64,000 bases of DNA from Brevibacillus massiliensis (GTDB lineage: Bacteria > Bacillota > Bacilli > Brevibacillales > Brevibacillaceae), in assembly GCF_000311785.1 (NCBI RefSeq), contig NZ_HE978543.1, positions 144,973 to 208,972 on the forward strand, written 5' to 3'. A program made the position numbers and the translations under genes. This document shows positions 26,801-33,101 of the stretch, in pieces (position 1 is the stretch's first letter; every line of letters begins with the position of its first letter). Below the pieces are notes generated by a model. The model had not been told where the DNA came from and ran no database searches. It saw only the letters and a list, made by a program, of their open reading frames with translations.

Positions 26801-27448
26801 TTGAATCAATTCCGTCGTGATGATGAGCTGCTTTAAGTGTTTGGACTGAATCGAACCTTCGGCAATCTTGATCGAATCGATCGTTTTGTCTGCCAATTTA
26901 TCTGAGGTAATGCTGCCGTCCATCAGCTTATCTCCGGAAATCGTCCGATCCTGTATTTTCTCCCCGGAGATGGCTCCTCTGATGATGTGTTCCTCGCCGA
27001 CCGAAAACGGGGCCAATTTGCTCGAGGTAACGCTGTTATTGGCCAGTTTTGTGCTGTCTACTGCGTAATCGCTCAATGCTTCTGGTCCGACGCTTCCGTC
27101 TTTCAGTTTGGCGGCGTCAATGGCGCGATTGGCAATCTTTTCCGTCGTAACGGCCTGGTCCGTGATATCGTCTGTGTAGATAAACGCACCCGCATGCTGT
27201 TCTTTCCGCTCTTTGACGATTTTCGTGAAATGTTTCTGGTTGGGCAAGTCCTCCTCTTGCGGTACTGTTTGCAGCACCGGGGTCGGCGACGCTTTCGCAT
27301 GCGTTCGGTAGCTTTTTTTATTTTCTTCAGATTCAATGATGTCTTCAAGATTAATCATTTCCTCTAATTCGAGTTCATCTAATAAAAAATCCGGAACCGG
27401 TGATGATTTTTTCGGTTTGCTCAAGCGCCTGGGTCTTTGTTTGGCCAT
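23864..27448 (-). CDS. Decapeptide-repeat fibre-like protein, longer paralog (92 repeats)
   Basis: 1194 residues with the same architecture as its neighbour. A basic start (AKQRPRRLSKPKK), the DFLLDELELEE motif and a conserved PNQKHFTKIVKERK...YTDDITDQ block precede 92 exact ten-residue repeats (residues 99-1018). The C-terminal beta domain follows (QQFGVIPFEV to GFISWISVGRR), then an acidic, Glu/Ala-rich tail where the paralog is lysine-rich. Units 22-33 reappear as 35-46, a 13-unit internal duplication, and the last 30 units alternate EKLA and HLAD types almost perfectly. AAAGGAGG precedes the ATG at 27448. No secretion signal. Family not recognised; a trimeric or beta-solenoid fibre is inferred. 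Confidence 0.87.
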   Translation of the reverse strand: MAKQRPRRLSKPKKSSPVPDFLLDELELEEMINLEDIIESEENKKSYRTHAKASPTPVLQTVPQEEDLPNQKHFTKIVKERKEQHAGAFIYTDDITDQAVTTEKIANRAIDAAKLKDGSVGPEALSDYAVDSTKLANNSVTSSKLAPFSVGEEHIIRGAISGEKIQDRTISGDKLMDGSITSDKLADKTIDSIKIAEGSIQSKHLKQLIITTELIQDQAVTADKIRNGTIQANQIANYAINAVKLADGAVSAEKLRDGSVTSEKLAEGCIGPSQLQPHSVLQRHLSIGAVHSENIAQKSITEAHICEEIIHSRHLKNHSVTAEKLAKKSVGPEHLADQLITAEKLALQAVTDAHLQPASIQTHHLAEKIITEKHLGDQQVTTKKIADGAITKDKISKKGIGSEHLAPQAVQTHHIADQSINGDKLAKHAISDVHLGEGSVHAKHIKNHSVNGEKLAKQTVSTQHLADHAVTSDKLGKQAVADFHLQPSSIKTHHLQDSLITAKQIADKQVTSKKLADGAVTNTKIEKQSIESKHIAPQAVQSQHIQDDSITAEKLAKNSVTSHQLRERSVERKHLADGAVVTNNLADHLITTSKLATESVSTDKLIDLSVTEAKLSDFAVTSQKLAPDVVRNHHLAEGSVTAEKIADRSVHAKHLVVNAVQSEHIEDKAISAEKLQDLSVTADKIAPGSITSSKIAPESVETEHIKAASIHGNHLIRETIGTVHLEDGAVVREKIVDRAINGRKLESGAVSAEHLADEAVNGEKLAGGTVLSRHLADGTVTGEKLAPESVTTSHLADGAVTGEKLAGGAVNTLHLADETVTSEKLASGGVKTAHLADAAVVSEKLANGAVGTVHLVDEAVTGEKLAAGAVTSGKLAAGAVTAEHMAADAITGEKLAKGTISAEHILNGAITAKKLGKGAVAAEHLAERSVTGTKLESGSVSTKHLADEVITGAKLARGAVRTAHVADAAVTGTKLAAGAVGTGHLAAGAVTGEKLAESAVQTEHVADESLTVEKLSFNPLQTNRGKGETLQQFGVIPFEVPQRTKQVEVSIQLEEPYADPHYVIVAMTNHPGCYASLKTVTESRAVITVTRRETNGAISGFISWISVGRRGERVDTLEASEAGETKELPAEAGQGGAETVSAQASEGAGGEMTVPEKDAVETQEVEPQETDVIALTPSSEAISEAEQDVKSPTS
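24395..27154 (-). repeat. 92 tandem 30-bp units encoding decapeptides
   Basis: 2760 bp coding for 92 ten-residue units without phase breaks, with a visible 60-bp super-period from the alternating K and H units. It includes a 13-unit (390-bp) segmental duplication near the middle. Confidence 0.9.
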
Positions 27449-27481
27449 ATCTGGTCCTCCTTTTCCACATCTACAAACCTT

Positions 27482-27520
27482 GCTACAAATATGGTATTCC
27501 GCCTGCTAGACGAAGGCACA
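27482..27520 (-). promoter_or_regulatory. Upstream block shared by both repeat genes (copy 2)
   Basis: GTGCCTT-GTCTA, GGAATACCATAT and GTAGC in the same order and spacing as at 23662-23700. It lies just after the terminator of the creatininase gene and 35-70 bases before the 1194-residue gene. Confidence 0.55.
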
Positions 27521-27547
27521 GAGATCAGGAAAAATAGGCTGGCGCCC

Positions 27548-27593
27548 AAAAAAACAGCGCACCTCGGCCAGTACCTGGCAAAGATGCGCTGTT
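27548..27593 (-). terminator. Terminator of the catabolic operon
   Basis: AACAGCGCA and TGCGCTGTT pair perfectly, with further pairing inside, followed by TTTTT on the minus strand. It separates the sugar operon from the repeat genes. Confidence 0.88.
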
Positions 27594-27613
27594 TCCAGTA
27601 AAAGCGGCTTGAA

Positions 27614-28378
27614 TTACACATGCTGTTTTTTCGTTGGCCCGGGTGTGGTCAGCTCCCGATAAGCAGTTTGAAGCAGTCCGGCCATCTCGTCGGCGAAGTA
27701 AGCGAGCATCTTCTCCCCTTTTTCCCGAGTCGCCAAAGTAGCGTCGCCATAGACGCCGCTCTTGCTCATTTGGCCGAGCGACATGGTCGATTTGCCGTAG
27801 AGCGGCGGCTTGTCCGGATATTCGCGAACCGCTTTGTGCATCTGCACCAGCTCCGGGCGAAGGGCCAGCATCAGTGACGTTTCAAACTCACAGGCGTGAA
27901 TCATGCCATGCCACGTCGGCGATTCGCAAACCTCCGCAAACATGCGGTCCATTCCCGGATAAAACAAGTAGATCACGGGCATGTCCAATTCGTCCTGCAA
28001 TTCGCGGGCGGCGTATTTCATCGACGAGTTGTTGGCATCATGCCCGTTGACCAGAACGAGCAGCTTGACGCCGTATCGGGAAACGCTGTGAGCCACGTCT
28101 TTGATCACCGCTTCCACGTGATCCTGTTGAAGCGATACGGTACCGGGAATATCGCGCCATACCCAGGAATATCCAAAAGGCATCGTCGGCAGCAGCAGCG
28201 CTCCGGTCTTCTCACAAATCTTTCGAGAGAGTCCCTCCGCTAAAAAGATATCGGCGCCCAAAGGGAGATGATGACCGTGCTGTTCCGTCGCACCGAGCGG
28301 CAGGACGGCGACAGGAAACTCCTGTACGGCCGCTGCAGCTTCATCCCGCGTCATGTATTTGAGTTCTTTCACTCCCAT
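27614..28378 (-). CDS. Creatininase-family amidohydrolase
   Basis: About 254 residues of the creatininase/MftE-like family, metal hydrolases acting on cyclic amides or related substrates. The metal-site blocks are present: GATEQHGHHLPLGAD (residues about 30-45), VNGHDANN and the later HACEFETSLML. ATG at 28378 is six bases from GAGGTGA; a TTG one codon earlier is possible. It is the last gene of a GntR-controlled operon, eight bases after the aldolase gene. Real creatinine hydrolysis is unlikely in this setting; a lactam, lactone or formamide step in the same pathway is my inference. Confidence 0.85.
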   Translation of the reverse strand: MGVKELKYMTRDEAAAAVQEFPVAVLPLGATEQHGHHLPLGADIFLAEGLSRKICEKTGALLLPTMPFGYSWVWRDIPGTVSLQQDHVEAVIKDVAHSVSRYGVKLLVLVNGHDANNSSMKYAARELQDELDMPVIYLFYPGMDRMFAEVCESPTWHGMIHACEFETSLMLALRPELVQMHKAVREYPDKPPLYGKSTMSLGQMSKSGVYGDATLATREKGEKMLAYFADEMAGLLQTAYRELTTPGPTKKQHV

Positions 28379-28389
28379 CAAGAGTCACC

Positions 28390-29013
28390 TCACTTTTTCA
28401 GCGTTTGTACCAGTTTGACATATTCAGCCGCGCTCTTGCGGATCGCATCCAAGTGTTCACGGGTTGCGCCGCGGGGGACCAGGTCACTGCCAATCCCAAA
28501 CGAACTGCATCCGGCGGCGTAAAATTCCGCCAGGTTTTTCCGGCTGATCCCGCCGACTCCCATCAAGTGGAGCCTTGGAAACGGTCCAAACAGGTTTTTC
28601 ACATAATCGCTGCCGAGCGAGCCTGCTGGGAACAACTTCACCACTTCAACGCCGTCAGCCAGCGCTTGCATCACCTCGCCGGGAGAAAACACTCCGGGGA
28701 AAATTTGCACGCCTTTGCCCAGGACGTAGCGGGTCAATTCCCGATCCCAGCCAGGCGTGATGATGTACTGTGCCCCGGCTTCTATCGCCTTATCCGCCTG
28801 CTCGGCGGTGGTGACGGTTCCGGCGCCAAGCTGCAGACGGCCTTGAAACTCGGCGGCAAGGGTCCTGATGCAGGCCAGACCCATCTCCTCTTCACTCAGC
28901 GAAACCTCCATCCACGAAATGCCCTCATCAAGCAAAGTGCGGGCCACGGCCGAGACATGCTCTGCCGCAACGCCGCGGATAATCGCTACAATTTCACCTT
29001 TTTGCAAGTTCAT
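28390..29013 (-). CDS. KDPG/KHG-type aldolase
   Basis: Class I aldolase of the Eda family (2-dehydro-3-deoxy-6-phosphogluconate or 4-hydroxy-2-oxoglutarate aldolase), a cytoplasmic TIM barrel. The motifs are GAGTVTTAEQA, FPGVFSPGE and VVKLFPA, the last holding the Schiff-base lysine; MGVGGISRKNL is the phosphate-site loop. ATG at 29013 is preceded by AAGGGGGAG, which excludes a longer in-frame start, and gives 207 residues. Position between a phosphotriesterase-like gene and a creatininase-like gene in a PTS operon suggests cleavage of a phosphorylated sugar acid made from an imported sugar. Confidence 0.88.
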   Translation of the reverse strand: MNLQKGEIVAIIRGVAAEHVSAVARTLLDEGISWMEVSLSEEEMGLACIRTLAAEFQGRLQLGAGTVTTAEQADKAIEAGAQYIITPGWDRELTRYVLGKGVQIFPGVFSPGEVMQALADGVEVVKLFPAGSLGSDYVKNLFGPFPRLHLMGVGGISRKNLAEFYAAGCSSFGIGSDLVPRGATREHLDAIRKSAAEYVKLVQTLKK

Positions 29014-29023
29014 AGGCTCCCCC

Positions 29024-29935
29024 TTAAAATGCCAGCCAGCGGGCTGGATTTTTGATGAAAATCGTGTCGATCTGCTCTTGTGTGATGCCTTCATCGAGCA
29101 GCCGGGGGATAAATTTGGTGATGATGTATTTGAATCCGGGACCTCCGCCGTAAGCGTGCAGGTAGGATTGCCGGCCCATATCTCCCGAGATCAGCAATTG
29201 TTCCAGGAACCCGTTGTCAATCATGTTTTTGATCAAGGCGACACGGGTGCTGTCGGGGTAGTACTTCACTTTGCCGGGCCCGTCGAATTGAACGTAAGCG
29301 CCTCTCTTGGCCAGCTGCAAATGGTAGTACGGATCAGCGTTGCGGTCGCTGTGGCCGACCGCCACTACCGACAAGTCAACGCCTTCTTCTTCCAAAATAT
29401 CCAGCATTTCCATACCCATGGTACCCGCTTCGGTGTGCAGCCAGATCGGCGCGTTTGTCTCCAGCTGGGCTCGGGCTACAGCGCGCGTCACTTTTTCCTC
29501 CAGCGGATGGATCAGCTGCAGCCAGGATCCTGCCTTGAGGAAACCCGCTTTCGCGTCGCTGCCGTCCATTCCCACCGTCACATCGTGAACCAGGCGATCT
29601 TTGATCTGGTCGATGCTCTCTTTTTCCACCCAGTCCGGGAAGTAGATATGCTTGTTAAAGCCAGTCGTACCAATGACATGGACACCGGCTGCTTCCGACA
29701 TGCTTTTCAATTTATTGCCGTCACGTCCGTAATCGAGAGTGGAGGCGTCAACCAACGCCTGACCGCCGACCGATTTGAAGTTGAGCAGTTCCTCCAAGGA
29801 GGCATCGTAGTTGGTCAGCTCCAGGTCGCGGTCTTTTTGCGACGGCGGCGGGCAGCACCACAAATGCTCGTGCGAATAGGTAAAGCCCAGTTCTTCAGGT
29901 GAAATGTCACCCAGTACAGTACGGATTTTTTTCAT
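29024..29935 (-). CDS. Phosphotriesterase-family metal hydrolase
   Basis: 303-residue amidohydrolase-superfamily protein of the phosphotriesterase group. Metal ligands are visible: HEH near the N-terminus (TYSHEHLW), the possible bridging lysine in LKAGS, WLHTEAG, AVGHSDRN and the aspartate in ISGDMG. Known relatives include lactonases, sugar-phosphate lactonases and E. coli Php. The operon context with a PTS and a KDPG aldolase favours a sugar-lactone or sugar-ester hydrolase over an organophosphate enzyme. ATG at 29935 is used; it lies 10 bases before the aldolase gene. Confidence 0.87.
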   Translation of the reverse strand: MKKIRTVLGDISPEELGFTYSHEHLWCCPPPSQKDRDLELTNYDASLEELLNFKSVGGQALVDASTLDYGRDGNKLKSMSEAAGVHVIGTTGFNKHIYFPDWVEKESIDQIKDRLVHDVTVGMDGSDAKAGFLKAGSWLQLIHPLEEKVTRAVARAQLETNAPIWLHTEAGTMGMEMLDILEEEGVDLSVVAVGHSDRNADPYYHLQLAKRGAYVQFDGPGKVKYYPDSTRVALIKNMIDNGFLEQLLISGDMGRQSYLHAYGGGPGFKYIITKFIPRLLDEGITQEQIDTIFIKNPARWLAF

Positions 29936-30044
29936 CTCTTACCACTCCTTGTCTTTATGCTGTAGGTGAAGATGATGCGGCCCCAACCGCCGTGGTGCTG
30001 ACCGGGCCGGCAGGGGCCGGGAAGCCAACAGATGCCGCTCCTGT

Positions 30045-31294
30045 TCAGACGCCGAACAACATGCCGACCAATCGCATGAGAATGACGACGATGACGGCAT
30101 CAGGCGACGCGAACCACAATCCCTGCACGCCGTATTTGCCCACGTCGATTAGCGGGTACGCCAGTGCGATCAAGAGCGAGAAGGTAAAGCCGAGGAAAAA
30201 ACCGCCGACAACCGCTCCTCTTCTGCCCCCAACCGCGTTGCCGAAGACCCCTGCGGCGCCGCCCATGAAAAACAGACCGATAACGGACGGGAGTACAACC
30301 ACCGGCAGCCACTTGGAGATAAACGTAACCAATAGTCCGCCGACCATCGCCGCCAGGAAGCCGATCGTCACCGCGACCGGTGCGAAGGAGTAGAAAATCG
30401 GCACGTCCAGCGCCGGTTTGGCACCGGGAACGATTTTTTCGCCCACCCCTTTAAAGGCAGGAATGATTTCCCCCAGGAACATCCTGACCCCTTGCAGCAG
30501 GACCAGCACGCCGGCGACAAACGTCAAGGCATGGATGATGGCAAACAGGATGGTGTTTTGTCCCTGGGTGATGTCAGCCATTTTCGCCGGGTCGACGAAC
30601 AGGGCCGTAACCACGTAGACCAGCACCATCACTATCCCCATCAAAACGGACATATCTTTCAAGAAATCAAGTGATTTTGGCACTTTCATATCTTCCGAAC
30701 TCTTCGTCTTGTCACCGACCAGTCCGCCAACCCATCCGGAGAGGCTGATCCAGGAACTGCCCCAGAAACCGAAGGCGACGCTGTCGTTGCCGGTAACCGC
30801 TTTGAAATAGCCGGGAACAAAACCATCGAAATCCCTTGAACCACAGAACCGATCACGACTGCTTTTACCCCTGTGATCCCCATCTGGTCGAGCGTAATGG
30901 CCATCGTTCCGGCGAAGGAAAACATCATGTGTCCGGTAAGGAAGATGTACTTCCACGGCGTGAATCTCGCCAGCACCAGGTTGATCAGAAAGGAAAAGAC
31001 CATGATCAGCGCTGTATCCTTGCCAAGAACAACCTGAACGGCCGCGACCAGCGAGTTGTCCTCTGCCACCATCCCGTTCAACCCAAACGCGCTGGTGAAC
31101 ATCGTGCTGAACAGAATCAGCGCGTTGACGATAATCCCCGATCCCGCTTGCAGGATTAAAAAGCCGAACAGGGTTTTCAGCGTTCCTTTCATGATGTCTG
31201 ATGTCGATTTGCGAAGCGCGATCAGCCCGACGGCAGCGATAATCCCCAGAATGAATGCGGGATTGCTCAAAATGGCAGTAAGAAAATTCAGCAT
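30045..31294 (-). pseudogene. PTS IIC permease (SgaT/UlaA-like), one-base frameshift
   Basis: Ascorbate-type PTS IIC membrane component, about 416 residues if joined. The N-terminal half (from ATG 31294, MLNFLTAILSNPAFILGI) runs through QGISMVLFP and then meets the wrong frame. The second half continues as GYFKAVTGNDSVAFGFWGSSWISLSGWVGGLVGDK and ends LVGMLFGV. Adding one base in the CCC run near 30820 joins them to VLFPGYFKAV, a normal family reading. Six bases separate it from IIB. Either a recent inactivation of the transporter or a homopolymer sequencing error. Confidence 0.83.
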
Positions 31295-31299
31295 GTTGG

Positions 31300-31590
31300 C
31301 TATGCCCCCTTGGTGTCGGCAATCCGCCTGATCACAGGCATCACTTTCGCTTCGATCTCTTGTTTGTCGAGCAGGTTGTCAATCGCGACTACTTCCACGG
31401 ACTCTCCCGACAGCTCGGCGGCAATCTCTCCGGATGCGACCATAAAGTCACAAGTCTTTCCTTTGGCCGAACCCAAATCGACCGCTTCACCATCCACTGA
31501 AAAACCGTGTTTCTGTGCAATCGCCTGCACTTCCATCAACAGCATCAGGCTTGTACCGAAACCCATCCCGCATACCGTTACCACTCTCAT
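31300..31590 (-). CDS. PTS IIB component (lactose/ascorbate type)
   Basis: 96 residues with the P-loop-like phosphocysteine motif VCGMGFGTSLML, Cys7 being the phosphorylation site. It passes phosphate from IIA to the sugar in the IIC channel. Small separate IIB proteins of this kind pair with SgaT-type IIC. Located between the IIA and IIC genes, same strand. Confidence 0.9.
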   Translation of the reverse strand: MRVVTVCGMGFGTSLMLLMEVQAIAQKHGFSVDGEAVDLGSAKGKTCDFMVASGEIAAELSGESVEVVAIDNLLDKQEIEAKVMPVIRRIADTKGA

Positions 31591-31626
31591 CTCTGATCTC
31601 CATCCTCTCGTTTTCAGGTTTTTTCT

Positions 31627-32064
31627 TTACTGGATTGCCCGCTGCAGTTCTGAAAAAGTCGCTGCCTCCATGATCCCTTGCAGCTTGTTTGCATCCCCCA
31701 GAACGCTGGCCAATGCCTGCAGCATGCCGATGTGGCCCGTATTGTCCACTCCGCCGATGGCACACACCAGGCGAACCGGATCATTGGCAGGATGTCCAAA
31801 AACCACCGGCTCCTTCAGCCTGACCAGCGACAGGCACTGCTCCTTCACCCCGTGCTCGGGCCGGGCGTGCGGGATTGCGATTCCCGGCGCCAACACGATA
31901 TAGGGGCCAATTTCCCGAAAGCCATTGACCATCGCATCGACATAACCGGCCTCTGCCTTGCCTGCTTCAACCAGCAGGCTGCCGGCCAGCCGGATTGCCT
32001 CCTCGGCCGTTTTTGCTTCAGCATCCAAACGTACAACTTCTTGGCTTAATGGCAGCATTCGCAT
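31627..32064 (-). CDS. PTS IIA component (fructose/mannitol-like)
   Basis: 145 residues with the active-site histidine in GIAIPHARPEHG, the signature of the mannitol/fructose/ascorbate IIA group, and the domain core GYVDAMVNGFREIGPYIVLAPG. Cytoplasmic; it takes phosphate from HPr. The start may be ATG 32064 or the second methionine at 32058, both near GAGAGG. It starts ten bases after the GntR gene. Confidence 0.9.
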   Translation of the reverse strand: MRMLPLSQEVVRLDAEAKTAEEAIRLAGSLLVEAGKAEAGYVDAMVNGFREIGPYIVLAPGIAIPHARPEHGVKEQCLSLVRLKEPVVFGHPANDPVRLVCAIGGVDNTGHIGMLQALASVLGDANKLQGIMEAATFSELQRAIQ

Positions 32065-32073
32065 CTGTCCTCT

Positions 32074-32826
32074 CTAGTCGAAGTCAATCACTTTCTGTTT
32101 GGTCCGGCCGGACAAGGAGATCCGGTATTGATACCGGTCGGCCCGGCAGATCATTTCCACCCTCTCCACCGGAGTGCCGTCGGACAGCATGGAGTCACGG
32201 GTGATGTGCAGAACAGCCGAATCCGGCGGTATCTCCAGTTCGAAAGCCTCCAGTTCGGACGCTTCGCGGGCCCTGATCAATTCATCGGCACGTTCGATTC
32301 TCAGGCCGTAGGTGGTCTCCAGTTCGCTGTACAGGGATTCGTTCGGCAGCCCTCGCTCGAGAAACCCCGGCAAAAACTTGGCTCGCAGGTAATTCATCAT
32401 GATGGCGATCGGTTCTCCGTCGGCACAGCGAATCCGTTTGACGCAGATCATGCTTTCGTCGGGATCGAGTCCCATCTCGGCAATCATTTTTTTCGAAGGC
32501 TGCACTTCTACGATCTTCAAGCCCTTGGTTCCCGGAGTCTTCCCTTTTTGCCTCATCTCTTCCGTCCAACTGGTAATACTCTCCATATCCTGGGTGATTT
32601 TCGGCTTTTGCACAAAGGTTCCCCGGCCTTGCTGTTTGACCACCAGCCCTTCTGCAACCAGCGAATCGATCGCCTTTCTGACCGTCATCCGGCTCACCTG
32701 GTAGGTTTTTTCGATTTCCGGTTCGGTCGGGATCATGTCCCCGGGTTTTAAATGCTCTTCGATATACTCGCGCAAGCTCTTTTGAAGCTGCACGTACAGC
32801 GGTTCATGAGAATCCTTGCTCAACAC
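32074..32826 (-). CDS. GntR/HutC-family transcriptional repressor
   Basis: 250 residues: an N-terminal winged helix (residues 8-75, with EPEIEKTYQVSRMTVRKAIDSL and GRGTFV) and a C-terminal UTRA ligand domain (from about 95, with RIRCADGEPIAIM). First gene of the PTS/php/aldolase operon. Start GTG 32826 or TTG 32823; the ribosome site GGGGTTGAT is weak. Family members bind a phosphorylated sugar or intermediate and leave their operator. A near-perfect 18-bp palindrome lies in its own promoter, indicating autoregulation (inference). Confidence 0.9.
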   Translation of the reverse strand: MLSKDSHEPLYVQLQKSLREYIEEHLKPGDMIPTEPEIEKTYQVSRMTVRKAIDSLVAEGLVVKQQGRGTFVQKPKITQDMESITSWTEEMRQKGKTPGTKGLKIVEVQPSKKMIAEMGLDPDESMICVKRIRCADGEPIAIMMNYLRAKFLPGFLERGLPNESLYSELETTYGLRIERADELIRAREASELEAFELEIPPDSAVLHITRDSMLSDGTPVERVEMICRADRYQYRISLSGRTKQKVIDFD

Positions 32827-32887
32827 GGAATATCAACCCCAAAATTCATCATAATGTTTAATCATCTGAATTCGCTTTCATATCTAA

Positions 32888-32916
32888 ACATTACAACGTT
32901 ATAATGAATTTGGCAA
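32888..32916 (-). promoter_or_regulatory. Promoter and operator of the sugar operon
   Basis: TTGCCA (32911-32916), 17 bases, TAATGT (32888-32893) on the minus strand. CATTATAACGTTGTAATG (32889-32906), palindromic at 16 of 18 positions, covers the spacer and the -10. Further CATTATGATG/CATCATAATG elements lie on both sides. The rest of 32827-33067 is AT-rich and shows no gene. Confidence 0.7.
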
Positions 32917-33067
32917 GGTTTTTTCTTCAATTTTTTACTTTCAAATAGTAACATCAGCAGTTAAACCGCATGAAAACGGGATTAATCCTGCGTTTTCACC
33001 CTTTTCAAGTCCAGCTCAATCAAAAGTTAAGATTTATAAATTCATTATGATGTATGTATATCGTTCG

Positions 33068-33101
33068 TAAAAAAAGCCAGCGGCCTTTTACACCGCTAGC
33101 T
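33068..33101 (-). terminator. Terminator of the FtsH-like operon
   Basis: AGCTAGCGG pairs with CCGCTGGCT over 9 bp (one G-T), then TTTTTTT; the stem overlaps the end of the protease gene. Confidence 0.88.

Noticed and set aside
22263-26836. Long open frames on the plus strand across the repeat genes (for example 22263-23063 and 25817-26836)
   Set aside because: They mirror the 30-base period of the real genes, lack ribosome sites and read as Cys/Arg/Phe-rich shadow sequence.
21963-27154. Regular 30-bp spacing suggesting a CRISPR array or satellite DNA
   Set aside because: Units are not identical in DNA, there are no spacer/repeat classes, and the period matches exact decapeptides in a long open frame.
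21414-27448. Prophage tail-fibre module
   Set aside because: Only the tip domain is reminiscent; no phage structural, lysis or integration genes are adjacent.
30045-31322. Single long frame covering PTS IIC as one intact gene
   Set aside because: The first half of that frame is arginine/histidine-rich nonsense; the real N-terminal half is in the other frame.
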